Positions 33,652 to 40,897 of a stretch of DNA of 44,323 bases are shown piece after piece. The notes beneath the pieces are model-generated. The model was not told the DNA's origin. It worked only from the letters and a program-made list of their open reading frames with translations, and searched no databases. How positions within the stretch are numbered: position 1 is the stretch's first letter; every line of letters begins with the position of its first letter. The position numbers and the translations under genes were made by a program. Origin of the DNA: Vulcanimicrobiota bacterium (GTDB taxonomy: Bacteria > Vulcanimicrobiota > Vulcanimicrobiia > Vulcanimicrobiales > Vulcanimicrobiaceae). The stretch spans positions 1 to 44,323 of the forward strand of contig JAFANA010000118.1 of assembly GCA_019232905.1 (NCBI GenBank), read 5' to 3'.

Positions 33652-34113
33652 CTAGAGCGCCAACACCATTTCGTCGCCGTTGACGAAGCCGAGTTGTTCG
33701 TAGAGCGGGCGTCCCTGCGCAGAGGCTCGCAATCGGATCGCACGACAGCCGCGGGTGCGTGAGATCTCGATCAGCCGTCCGACGATCGAACGCGCGACCC
33801 CGCGCCTCCGGTAAGGCGGGAATGTATAGACGCCGGCGATGATCGCCGTCAAACCGGTAAGCGCCATCGTAGACCGGCCGCCACGAATGAAGGCGGCCCC
33901 GGTTGCGACGATTCGGCCCTGCTCTTCGGCGACGACCCAGACCTGGCTTCCCGCGGAAATGCCCGCCCGGAAATCCGCCGTTATATAGGAACGCCAATGC
34001 GGGTCGACGTTGGAAGCAAGCAGGCCGTCTTCTTCCAGCATCGCATACCAGGCATCGGCGAGCGTTTCGACGTCGTCGGGCGTCGCTAGGCGCAGTGCGG
34101 GGGCGCTCATCAT
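33652..34113 (-). CDS. GNAT N-acetyltransferase
   Basis: The protein has 153 aa (152 from the second ATG at 34110). The domain spans the whole chain: LRLATPDDVETLADAW, VWVVAEEQGRIVATGAA, the acetyl-CoA loop VYTFPPYRRRGVARSIVGRLI and PLYEQLGFVNGDEMVL. The V-x-x-x-x-R-R-x-G-V/I-A pattern is intact. It ends 4 nt from the convergent acyl-CoA synthetase gene. The substrate is unknown. Confidence 0.85.
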   Translation of the reverse strand: MMSAPALRLATPDDVETLADAWYAMLEEDGLLASNVDPHWRSYITADFRAGISAGSQVWVVAEEQGRIVATGAAFIRGGRSTMALTGLTAIIAGVYTFPPYRRRGVARSIVGRLIEISRTRGCRAIRLRASAQGRPLYEQLGFVNGDEMVLAL

Positions 34114-34139
34114 GGCGGGATGAAGTACGGCGTGGCGCG

Positions 34140-34169
34140 TTGACACCCTGGAGGCCGCCGTGCTATTCT
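34140..34169 (+). promoter_or_regulatory. Promoter of the infC-rpmI-rplT operon
   Basis: TTGACA at 34140-34145 and TATTCT at 34164-34169 are separated by 18 nt. They precede a structured leader of about 140 nt ahead of infC. Confidence 0.6.
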
Positions 34170-34175
34170 TCGCAA

Positions 34176-34316
34176 GCCGAAGAAGCGGTGGCAACCCGCC
34201 AGCGCTCACCGGATGCCTACGGGCGATCCGGTCACTGCATGAGGAGCCGACGGTAGGTTTCCGCTTGTGGGGTTGCTTCGGCAACGCCATTTTTTATTTG
34301 TGTAGGAGTTCACGCC
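34176..34316 (+). promoter_or_regulatory. Structured leader of infC operon with attenuator-like terminator
   Basis: The leader contains a perfect stem ACCGGAT/ATCCGGT (34208-34214, 34226-34232) and an intrinsic terminator GGGGTTGC-TTCG-GCAACGCC (34269-34288), followed by a run of six T (34290-34295), only about 20 nt before the infC start. GCAACCC at 34191-34197 is fully complementary to GGGTTGC (34270-34276), the 5' arm of the terminator, and could act as an antiterminator. In Bacillus subtilis the same operon is controlled by L20-dependent attenuation in its leader; a similar autoregulation is inferred here. Confidence 0.6.
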
Positions 34317-34964
34317 ATAGCTCGACCGCTCAGAGTAAACGAGCAGATCCGCATTCGCACGGTTCGTGTGATTGATGAAAACGGAGCACAGCTCGGAATC
34401 TTGCCGACCGAGGACGCACTTTCGCGTGCCCGGGGTGCCGGCCTGGATCTCATCGAGATCTCGCCGAACGCCCAGCCGCCGGTTGTAAAAATCGGTGACT
34501 ACGGCCGGCTCAAGTACGAGCAGTCAAAGAAAGACAAAGACGCCCGCAAGAAGCAGCGCAACTTCGAACTACGCGAAGTGAAGCTGCGTCCGAAAATCGA
34601 GACGCACGACTACGAGACCAAAGCTCGTATGGCCGAACGCCTCTTGATGGACGGGAGCAAGATCAAAGTTACGATCATGTTCCGCGGACGTGAGATCACC
34701 TACACATCGTTCGGTAAGCGGTTGTTAGATCGTATGGCCGAAGATATGGCACCGATTGCGACGGTCGAGCGCGAAGCGCGTCTCGAAGGAAAAAATATGT
34801 TCATGATCCTGGCGCCACGCACGACGCCGACGGGTCCGCCCAAGTTCTCTTCGCAGAAAGAACATGCGAAGGATCATAAGGACGGTGCCCACGCAGAGCA
34901 CGCCGAGCATGCGGATGACGCCGAGCATCATGAAGAAGAAATTAAGGAGCCAACCAGTGCCTAA
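34317..34964 (+). CDS. infC: Translation initiation factor IF-3 (ATA start)
   Basis: The protein has 215 aa. IF-3 binds the 30S subunit and checks start codon and initiator tRNA. The universally conserved N-terminus RVNEQIRIRTVRVIDENGAQLG lies in an open frame with no ATG, GTG or TTG at its head. The only codon placed correctly after AGGAG (34304-34308, 8 nt spacing) is ATA at 34317. A GTG at 34368 would delete the conserved segment. Rare starts (ATT, ATC, ATA) are known for infC and allow IF-3 to repress itself. The standard protein ends around MFMILAPR; here about 40 extra residues follow, rich in His, Glu and Asp (EHAKDHKD, HAEHAEHADD). Confidence 0.92.
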   Translation: MARPLRVNEQIRIRTVRVIDENGAQLGILPTEDALSRARGAGLDLIEISPNAQPPVVKIGDYGRLKYEQSKKDKDARKKQRNFELREVKLRPKIETHDYETKARMAERLLMDGSKIKVTIMFRGREITYTSFGKRLLDRMAEDMAPIATVEREARLEGKNMFMILAPRTTPTGPPKFSSQKEHAKDHKDGAHAEHAEHADDAEHHEEEIKEPTSA

Positions 34965-35163
34965 GATTCGTACCCACCGTGGGACCGCAAAGCGGGTCAA
35001 AGTGACGGCGACCGGCAAGGTCATGCATCGCCATCAATTCGACGGTTGCGGCCACATTCTCAGCAAAAAGTCGAAGAAGCGTAAACGCAACTTCCGTAAG
35101 GATCAGCCGACGTTCAAGGGCGATTTGAAGCGCTTGGCGCCGACGATTCCGTATTTGGTGTAG
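34957..35163 (+). CDS. rpmI: Ribosomal protein bL35
   Basis: The protein has 68 aa. It starts at GTG 34957, with AAGGAG 7 nt upstream, and overlaps the end of infC by 8 nt. The sequence PKIRTHRGTAKRVKVT, the central GHILSKKSKKRKRN and the ending PYLV are standard for bL35, a small protein of the large ribosomal subunit. Confidence 0.96.
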   Translation: MPKIRTHRGTAKRVKVTATGKVMHRHQFDGCGHILSKKSKKRKRNFRKDQPTFKGDLKRLAPTIPYLV

Positions 35164-35179
35164 GGAGGGAGCGAACTAA

Positions 35180-35539
35180 ATGGCACGTATCAAGCGCGGC
35201 TCTCACGGAATCAAGCACCGCCGCAAAGTCATGAAGCTCGTCAAGGGCTTCCGCGCAGCTCGCCGCCGCAATTACCGCGTCGCGAACGAAGCGCTGCTCA
35301 AATCGCTCGCCTATGCATTCCGCGATCGCCGCGTGCGCAAGCGCGACTTCCGCTCGCTCTGGATCAGCCGCATCAACGCCGCCGTCCGCCGCGAAGGCAT
35401 GACGTACTCGGTGTTCATGAGCGGACTCAAGAAGTCGGGCGTGACGCTCAACCGCAAAGCGCTCAGCGAACTCGCGATCAACGACGCAACGGCGTTCAAC
35501 TCGCTCGTCAAAATGGCGAAGGGCGCAGTCGGAAAGTAA
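35180..35539 (+). CDS. rplT: Ribosomal protein bL20
   Basis: The protein has 119 aa, the normal length. The opening MARIKRGSHGIKHRRKVMKLVKGFRAAR-like basic tail and LWISRINAAVRREGMTYSVFM are characteristic. bL20 is needed early in 50S assembly and in several bacteria represses its own operon by binding a leader that mimics 23S rRNA. A GGGAGGGAG site precedes the ATG. Confidence 0.97.
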   Translation: MARIKRGSHGIKHRRKVMKLVKGFRAARRRNYRVANEALLKSLAYAFRDRRVRKRDFRSLWISRINAAVRREGMTYSVFMSGLKKSGVTLNRKALSELAINDATAFNSLVKMAKGAVGK

Positions 35540-35560
35540 CCCGACTGAATCATCGAACAC

Positions 35561-35597
35561 AAGAGGCTCGGACATCGTCCGAGCCTCTTCGCTTTTT
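35561..35597 (+). terminator. Intrinsic terminator of the infC-rpmI-rplT operon
   Basis: AAGAGGCTCGGAC and GTCCGAGCCTCTT (35561-35573, 35577-35589) form a perfect 13-bp stem, followed by CGC and five T residues. Confidence 0.88.
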
Positions 35598-35615
35598 CGT
35601 TTCAAGGGAGCTCAT

Positions 35616-36170
35616 ATGAACTGGGAAGCTCTCACCGCGATCGGAACGCTCCTGTCTGCCGTCGTTATCGCCGCATCGGCGATCCTCGCGCTCCGTCAGG
35701 TTACGCAGCTTCGGCGAGCGGCGCAGTTGGACGGCACGATGCGAATCTTCGCGCAGTTCAGCGATCCTGATTTCATCGCGGCGCGAAACTTTGTCCTGAG
35801 CGATCTTCAACATAAACTCAAAGACCCGCCTTTTGTTGAAGAGCTTCGCTCGTACACGAATGTGGATTTTACACGGCATCCTGAGTATCGCGTCATGATG
35901 TTTTTGCAGATCGTCGGCTGCCTGGTGAAAAACCGCCTTGTAGATGGTCCGGGAATCTACGAGTTCGCACAGTACTCGATCGTAAAATCATGGGAGCGGC
36001 TCGAGCCCATCGTCAGCCTTCAACGTGAGACAATGAATAATCCCTTCATGTGGGGCACCGCCGACTATCTTTATGAAAGCACCAAACGCTGGGTGGACGA
36101 TGAATCACGCAAACGCGGTTTGATCGACAAAAAGACGGGCGAGCCGTATCACGCGGAGAGGTTCACGTAG
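35616..36170 (+). CDS. DUF4760-like membrane-anchored protein
   Basis: The protein has 184 aa. One N-terminal transmembrane helix (about 5-25, LTAIGTLLSAVVIAASAILAL) is followed by a cytoplasmic helical domain with LRRAAQLDGTMRIFAQFSDPDF, VMMFLQIVGCLVKNRLVDG and YSIVKSWERLEPIV. The layout (TM, then 'xRxxQLxxxxxxxxxxxxPEF' and a 'GxLVxxGLID' segment) resembles DUF4760 proteins of unknown function. AAGGGAG precedes the ATG. Its 3' end overlaps the convergent PAP2 gene by 22 bp. Confidence 0.72.
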   Translation: MNWEALTAIGTLLSAVVIAASAILALRQVTQLRRAAQLDGTMRIFAQFSDPDFIAARNFVLSDLQHKLKDPPFVEELRSYTNVDFTRHPEYRVMMFLQIVGCLVKNRLVDGPGIYEFAQYSIVKSWERLEPIVSLQRETMNNPFMWGTADYLYESTKRWVDDESRKRGLIDKKTGEPYHAERFT

Positions 36171-36742
36171 CCGGCAAGAGCGAGCATTGCGCATAGCCAA
36201 CCGCAGCCGAAGAGCCATCCGCCCAGTACGTCGGTGACGTAGTGCGCGGATAACGCAAGACGCGACCACATAATGCCCACGCCCCATGAACCGAGAAACA
36301 CGACGAGGCACACCCGGACGGCTAAAGGCAACGGTAAATGCGCGCACACTACGGCCCATGCGCCGTAAAACGTAACGGCCGTCGCGGCGTGGCCGCTGGG
36401 ATACGAAAAACCGAACTCGGCACGAACGAGCCAATCACGCGGGCGCGCGCGTTTAAAGGCGCGTTTGACGCCCTCGACGACCGCCTGCGACACGAGCTGC
36501 GATGCACTGAGCGCAACGGGGATCCAGAGCGGCCATCGCATCACGGCAAAGATCAGGAATCCAAGCACCCCGAGAATCGTGAGCCAGCGCCACCGTCCTG
36601 ATTCCGTGAAAATCGCGGCGAGCGGCGTGGCAACGCCGCGAAACCCTGCGCCGCGGATGTCGTAGAGGCTGTGAGGGAACTTCATCACCAGCACGCCGAG
36701 CACCGCAAAGGCGGCAAAGCAATCAAACGCGACCAGCAGCAT
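36149..36742 (-). CDS. PAP2-family lipid phosphatase
   Basis: The protein has 197 aa with about five to six membrane helices. The three phosphatase motifs are complete: K93-x6-R100-P101, P115-SGH118 and S160-R161-x5-H167-x3-D171. Enzymes of this type dephosphorylate phosphatidic acid, phosphatidylglycerophosphate or undecaprenyl diphosphate at the membrane. The ATG at 36742 provides the usual first helix; it overlaps the end of the lipid kinase gene by 20 nt. An ATG at 36685 is the alternative. The pairing of a lipid kinase with a lipid phosphatase suggests a phosphatidate/diacylglycerol cycle. Confidence 0.87.
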   Translation of the reverse strand: MLLVAFDCFAAFAVLGVLVMKFPHSLYDIRGAGFRGVATPLAAIFTESGRWRWLTILGVLGFLIFAVMRWPLWIPVALSASQLVSQAVVEGVKRAFKRARPRDWLVRAEFGFSYPSGHAATAVTFYGAWAVVCAHLPLPLAVRVCLVVFLGSWGVGIMWSRLALSAHYVTDVLGGWLFGCGWLCAMLALAGYVNLSA

Positions 36743-37607
36743 CCGGCACAAACACCGCGAGCGCGTTGCGTTCCACCCAAAATTTCGCCGGCGTTTTGCA
36801 TAACGCCGATCCATCCACGGACACGAGCGCCTTGCGTGAAGTCTTGACCGTGAGCTTTTTCGCCCGAAAGTAATGCGCTTGCGGTATCGCCGTTTGCGAG
36901 TTCGACAGAAATGCAGCATACGTACGCATGACGTCGATCGGATTCGTTCCTTCTGTTGCAAAGAACGTGAGCATCCCGTCCGATAGCGTCGATTCGGGCG
37001 TGACCGGCGTGTGACCGAACATGCGGCCGTTGACGACGATGATTTGATGCGTGCACATCTTCAGCCGGTTCTTCTTCCACCTCACCGACGCCACGAAGGG
37101 ATGATGGCGAAGCAGTGGTTTGGCTGCCGAGAGACCGTACGCAATCGGCCCCATTACGTGCTTCAGCCAGCGCGGCGTGCTCTTCGCAATTACCGAAGCA
37201 AGTCCGATCGTCGTGAAGTTCGCAAAGCGCACGCCGTTCACGACACCGACGTCCACCCGTTCGACTCGACCGTATGCGATTGCGTCGTAGGCCTGATCGG
37301 CAGATTTAATGCCGAGACTCTCGGCGAAACTGTTTCCGGTACCCGCAGGGACCACGCCGAGAATCGTTTTACTGTGCGCGATTTCGGCGGCACCGATCGT
37401 CTGCGTTCCGTCGCCTCCGATCAAAACGACGAGCGGGGTCTCGGATTTTACCGCTTGCTTGATGCGGTTGCGAATCGCTTTGTGTCCTGTTTCCAAATGT
37501 GACGCGTCGACGCTTACCCTGCGTTCGCGCAATGCAGCACCTGCTTGCTCGATGAGCTTCTCGCCGCCTCGCGCCCGTGACTCAGCGATAAGGATAGCCC
37601 GCCGCAT
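36723..37607 (-). CDS. Diacylglycerol/lipid kinase (DagK_cat family)
   Basis: The protein has 294 aa. The kinase core has the nucleotide-binding GGDGT (64-68) and PAGTGNSFA (87-95). A beta-sandwich C-terminal domain includes ANFTTIGLASVIA and GMLTFFATEG. It phosphorylates diacylglycerol or a related lipid using ATP on the inner side of the membrane. The ATG at 37607 fits the family N-terminus (MRRAILIAES); an ATG at 37640 in frame is less likely because its binding site would be too close and the start would sit at the inverted repeat. The PAP2 gene follows with a 20-nt overlap. Confidence 0.87.
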   Translation of the reverse strand: MRRAILIAESRARGGEKLIEQAGAALRERRVSVDASHLETGHKAIRNRIKQAVKSETPLVVLIGGDGTQTIGAAEIAHSKTILGVVPAGTGNSFAESLGIKSADQAYDAIAYGRVERVDVGVVNGVRFANFTTIGLASVIAKSTPRWLKHVMGPIAYGLSAAKPLLRHHPFVASVRWKKNRLKMCTHQIIVVNGRMFGHTPVTPESTLSDGMLTFFATEGTNPIDVMRTYAAFLSNSQTAIPQAHYFRAKKLTVKTSRKALVSVDGSALCKTPAKFWVERNALAVFVPDAAGRV

Positions 37608-37617
37608 GTTCAAGCTA

Positions 37618-37637
37618 TTCCCAGCGAAAACTGGGAA
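37618..37637. promoter_or_regulatory. Inverted repeat between divergent genes
   Basis: TTCCCAG and CTGGGAA surround a 6-nt centre (CGAAAA), placed between the starts of the lipid kinase and the DUF4142-like gene. It could be an operator or a 5' UTR hairpin of the kinase message. Confidence 0.4.
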
Positions 37638-37648
37638 CATAACTTCCT

Positions 37649-38146
37649 ATGAAATTCGCAATAGCTATGATAGCTGCGGTTCTTATCGCGGGCCTCGGAG
37701 CCGGCAGCGCTGCCCAAGCGGCAAGCTCAAACGATCAAAGCTTCGTCAACACCGCCCAGTCCGATCTCCTCGGTCAGTACGCGATTGCCGCGCTCGCGCG
37801 CAGCAAGGCGTCGAATGCGAACGCGAAAGCATTGGCCAGTGAAATCGCAACCAATGCCGATACGGCAAATACTTGGCTGAAGAAATACGCGGCTTCGCAT
37901 AACATCACGCTAGAGAACAAGCCGCCGACTCGCGCCGACATGCAATACGGTTCACTGCAGTCCTCGACCGGGTCTTCGTTCGATCAACAGTTCGCGCAAG
38001 ACGTCAACGTCGATACGCAAATGCAGGTCGGCGATTTCCAAGACGCTGCCTCAAGCGCTTCGGATCCCGAGCTGAAGTCGTTCGCGAAGCAGCAACTTGC
38101 CGAACTCCAGAAGTTCACGGCAGCGGCTTCGAAACTCTCGCACTAA
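37649..38146 (+). CDS. DUF4142-like periplasmic protein
   Basis: The protein has 165 aa with a signal peptide (MKFAIAMIAAVLIAGLGAGSAAQA). The mature part is a helical bundle: DQSFVNTAQSDLLGQYAIAALARSK, ANAKALASEIATNADTANTWLKKYAA and a closing DPELKSFAKQQLAELQKF. This matches the ferritin-like DUF4142 pattern ('FvxxAaxggxxEvxlgxlAxxka'), but the metal-binding residues are not evident, so no metal role is proposed. No good Shine-Dalgarno sequence precedes the ATG. A strong terminator follows the stop. Confidence 0.75.
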   Translation: MKFAIAMIAAVLIAGLGAGSAAQAASSNDQSFVNTAQSDLLGQYAIAALARSKASNANAKALASEIATNADTANTWLKKYAASHNITLENKPPTRADMQYGSLQSSTGSSFDQQFAQDVNVDTQMQVGDFQDAASSASDPELKSFAKQQLAELQKFTAAASKLSH

Positions 38147-38181
38147 CCGAAGGCCGTGGTGACGGCCGGCACGATTCATCC

Positions 38182-38209
38182 AGAACGCCCGCTTGGGCGT
38201 TCTTTTTTT
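38182..38209 (+). terminator. Intrinsic terminator before the sigma factor gene
   Basis: AGAACGCCC, a GCTT tetraloop and GGGCGTTCT form a 9-bp stem that runs into seven T residues (38203-38209). It ends the DUF4142-like gene. It lies only 3 nt upstream of the proposed sigma factor ATG at 38213. Confidence 0.85.
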
Positions 38210-38212
38210 ATT

Positions 38213-38821
38213 ATGACCGCCGCGCTCCGGTGGACGCTTCCAGGCCACGAGGATGCCCCTCGTCGAACGCACGCCCGCATGCGGGCCGAAGCCTCGGACG
38301 AGGCGCTGGCGGCGGCATTTGCCGCCAAAGAACGTTGGGCGTTCGACGAAGCGTACGCGCGCTTCGCCACGTTGCTTTATTCCACGGCGTACAACGTATT
38401 GAACAACCGCGAAGACGCGCAAGACTGCGTCCATGACGCCTTAGCGCGCGTGTGGCGCTCGCCCGATTCCTACAGCCGCGCGCGAGGAGCCGTACGAAGC
38501 TTTCTCGTCGTCTGCGTGCGAAATGAAGCGATTACGCGCCTGCGTTCAAAGACGCGGCGCCTGCGTTTGGCGGAACGGATCGCCGCGGAACCCGAGGAGC
38601 ATGACGAACTGCCCTTCGTCGACGTCTTGGAACACGACCGCCTTCGCGCAGCGCTCAAGCAATTGCCGCCCGAACAACGGCGACCACTCGAAATGGCTTA
38701 TTACGAACAGAAGACGCATACCGAAATTGCACGCGAGCTCGATCAGCCGCTCGGAACGATCAAGAGCCGCATCGCGATGGGATTGCGCAAGCTCGGTAGC
38801 GCGCTCGGAGCCGGCCGATGA
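38213..38821 (+). CDS. ECF-family RNA polymerase sigma factor
   Basis: The protein has 202 aa. Sigma region 2 (about 30-100) contains FDEAYARFATLLYSTAYNVLNNREDAQDCVHDALARVWRS, and region 4 (about 140-195) contains LKQLPPEQRRPLEMAYYEQKTHTEIARELDQPLGTIKSRI. The start is uncertain: the ATG at 38213 lies right behind a terminator with no binding site, and an internal ATG at 38279 would still keep region 2. Its stop overlaps the start of the anti-sigma gene (ATGA). The target promoters are unknown; the serine hydrolase-like gene downstream is a candidate. Confidence 0.88.
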   Translation: MTAALRWTLPGHEDAPRRTHARMRAEASDEALAAAFAAKERWAFDEAYARFATLLYSTAYNVLNNREDAQDCVHDALARVWRSPDSYSRARGAVRSFLVVCVRNEAITRLRSKTRRLRLAERIAAEPEEHDELPFVDVLEHDRLRAALKQLPPEQRRPLEMAYYEQKTHTEIARELDQPLGTIKSRIAMGLRKLGSALGAGR

Positions 38822-39420
38822 CCGCTCATATCGGCGAAGATGCCGCGCTCTATGCCCTCGGTCTGCTCGACGAACGAGAACAGGCAACCGTCGATGCGCA
38901 TGTTGCAACGTGCCAAGCATGCGCTCTTCTTCTTGCGCAAGCGTACGACGACGTTGCCGCAATGGCTGCAGCGCAACCGCAGTTCAAACCGCCGCCGCAA
39001 CGCGTGCACGCAGCACGCCGATGGCAACCGGCATTGGCCGCGCTCGCCGCGGCGTTCGTCCTAGCACTACTACCAAGCGCTTACTTCTACCGGGAAAATG
39101 TCGCGATGCATCAAGCAATGGTCGCCGATGCCAGTGCGATGGCACGCGTCGCGTCGACGCCGCATCGCGTCGCCGAATTTCGTGGAACTAGCGCCAACGT
39201 GATGTACGGAGCGGATGGTTCGTGGTATTGTGTGGTCGTCCGCGGTGCTAAAAAGCCCATGGACGTTGCGTGGATGCACGACGGTCGACAAACGATGCTT
39301 GGAACCGCCGTGCCTCATGGTGACGTCGCTATTCTCTATTTGCCGCAGAGCCATCGCATGGACCAGCTTGCGCTCCTCGCGGACGATCGCATGGTTGGCC
39401 AGGCTCGTCTCCTCTTTTGA
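38818..39420 (+). CDS. Membrane anti-sigma factor (zinc-finger type, RskA-like)
   Basis: The protein has 200 aa. The N-terminal anti-sigma domain has the zinc motif H28-x3-C32-x2-C35. A Pro/Gln-rich linker leads to a transmembrane helix (about 69-90, WQPALAALAAAFVLALLPSAYF), and an external domain of about 110 aa ends MDQLALLADDRMVGQARLLF, the anti-sigma-K-type tail. It holds the ECF sigma factor at the membrane until a signal releases it. The 4-nt overlap with the sigma gene supports a cognate pair. Confidence 0.88.
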   Translation: MTAHIGEDAALYALGLLDEREQATVDAHVATCQACALLLAQAYDDVAAMAAAQPQFKPPPQRVHAARRWQPALAALAAAFVLALLPSAYFYRENVAMHQAMVADASAMARVASTPHRVAEFRGTSANVMYGADGSWYCVVVRGAKKPMDVAWMHDGRQTMLGTAVPHGDVAILYLPQSHRMDQLALLADDRMVGQARLLF

Positions 39421-39438
39421 CGAAAAACTACCAACGTT

Positions 39439-40839
39439 ATGCTATTCTGCCTTGCTCTCGGGCTGGCGGTCCTCAGCGCTGCATCTCCCACTCCTAATGC
39501 AGCGCCGCCTTCGCACACATTTACGGATAAGATGGCGAAGCGCATCGACGACCTCGGCACAGAACTCCGGCACGACAGACGCTCGCCCGGTTTATCGATC
39601 GCGGTCGTCGAGGACGGACGCATCGTTTATGCGCGCGGCTTCGGCTTCGGCGATCTCGAAGCGAAACGCGCCGTCGATCCCGGCACGCAATTCTACGTAG
39701 GCGGCATCAGCCAGCAATTTACTGCAGCAGCCATTCTGCTCTTGCAACAAGACGGAAAGCTCAAGCTCGATGACAAGGTCACGAAATACGTTCCGGAACT
39801 GACCGTTGCACCGGCTCTTACGATTCAGCAGCTGCTTCAGCAGGCGTCGGGATTGCCGGATTACACGACGGCGCCCGGCGTCAAAGTCGATATGACGCGC
39901 ACCGTCAAGCTTTCGGACATTATCGCCGCCGTCGACAAGATGACACCGACCGCACCGCCCGGCACGAAGTTCGAATACAACAATTTGAACTACATGATCG
40001 CGGGTTTGATCGTCGAGCGCGTAAGCGGCATTCCGCTTTCCGACTATTTACAGCAGAACATTTTTCTACCGCTCGTGATGAACGCGTCGTTCTACGCGGG
40101 CGATCGCGGCATTTCGCCGTCGCACGCGACCGGTTACACCGGTTCGCCGGGACATTTCCGCCGCGCGGACACGTGGGATCCCGCGTGGCTCTTCGGTAAC
40201 GGCGGTCTCGTTACCAATGTCTACGATCTCGCAAAATGGGATATCGGTCTGCCGCTGCTCTTGCGCGTCGATGCGGAGCGCGCGATGCTCACGCCGAGCG
40301 GCGTACCCGGAGAAGCGCAGTACGGACTCGGCTGGGTCATTGATGAACGCGGCGGAAAGCGCTACATCTGGCACAATGGAGAAATCGCGGGCTATCTCGC
40401 GATGAACGCGATTCTTCCCGATGACAATATCGCCGTCGTGGTGTTGGAAAATACCGATCGTTTTGCAAGCCGGCGCGTTGCATCGCCGGAGGCAATTGCC
40501 GCGGACGTGCTCGACATTCTCGTGCCGCCTGCAGCGATGCACATTGACAACGCGGTGTTGGAGAAAGCGCGCGAGTGGCTTGCGCGGATCGCGGACAAAC
40601 GAATCGACCGGACGCAATTAACGCCGGCGTTTTCCGCTTATCTTACGGATGCGCTCGTTGCGCGCTCGGATTTTGCGGCACTTGGAAAACCGCAAGCGCT
40701 CATACCTATTGCGAGCAGCACGGGCGACAACGGTGACGTAGTCTACGAATTTTTCGTGCGCTTTCCGCACGATCACTACCACTACAAACTGACGTTAGCC
40801 AAAGACGGAAAAATCGACGGCTTGGTTCTAACGCCCTAG
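39439..40839 (+). CDS. Serine beta-lactamase-fold protein lacking catalytic Ser and Lys
   Basis: The protein has 466 aa. A signal peptide is followed by a beta-lactamase-fold domain and a C-terminal beta domain (about 370-466) ending DGKIDGLVLTP. The fold motifs Y181-N-N183 (FEYNNLNY) and H-N-G (IWHNGEIAGY) are present. Where active relatives read G-S-x-x-K-Q-F, however, this reads G88-G89-I-S-Q92-Q-F: the nucleophile Ser is Gly and the general base Lys is Gln. Each change needs one base. The protein is therefore predicted to be inactive as a serine hydrolase and may act as a binding protein. It begins 18 nt after the anti-sigma gene, suggesting co-regulation. Compare the intact paralogue at 1975-3189. 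Confidence 0.85.
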   Translation: MLFCLALGLAVLSAASPTPNAAPPSHTFTDKMAKRIDDLGTELRHDRRSPGLSIAVVEDGRIVYARGFGFGDLEAKRAVDPGTQFYVGGISQQFTAAAILLLQQDGKLKLDDKVTKYVPELTVAPALTIQQLLQQASGLPDYTTAPGVKVDMTRTVKLSDIIAAVDKMTPTAPPGTKFEYNNLNYMIAGLIVERVSGIPLSDYLQQNIFLPLVMNASFYAGDRGISPSHATGYTGSPGHFRRADTWDPAWLFGNGGLVTNVYDLAKWDIGLPLLLRVDAERAMLTPSGVPGEAQYGLGWVIDERGGKRYIWHNGEIAGYLAMNAILPDDNIAVVVLENTDRFASRRVASPEAIAADVLDILVPPAAMHIDNAVLEKAREWLARIADKRIDRTQLTPAFSAYLTDALVARSDFAALGKPQALIPIASSTGDNGDVVYEFFVRFPHDHYHYKLTLAKDGKIDGLVLTP

Positions 40840-40897
40840 AAAAAACCTTCGAGTTTTCGTTCAGATTGAGGAGCCGAACGAAAAGTCGAAGGTTTTT
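40840..40897. terminator. Long bidirectional terminator
   Basis: AAAAAACCTTCGA pairs with TCGAAGGTTTTT, and inside them GTTTTCGTTC pairs with GAACGAAAA, around a 13-nt loop. A runs on one side and T runs on the other make it work in both directions. It sits between the convergent serine hydrolase-like gene and the small gene at 40896. Confidence 0.85.

Noticed and set aside
38156-38212. GTG start at 38156 for the sigma factor
   Set aside because: The added residues would be encoded by the terminator hairpin of the preceding gene and do not resemble sigma N-termini.
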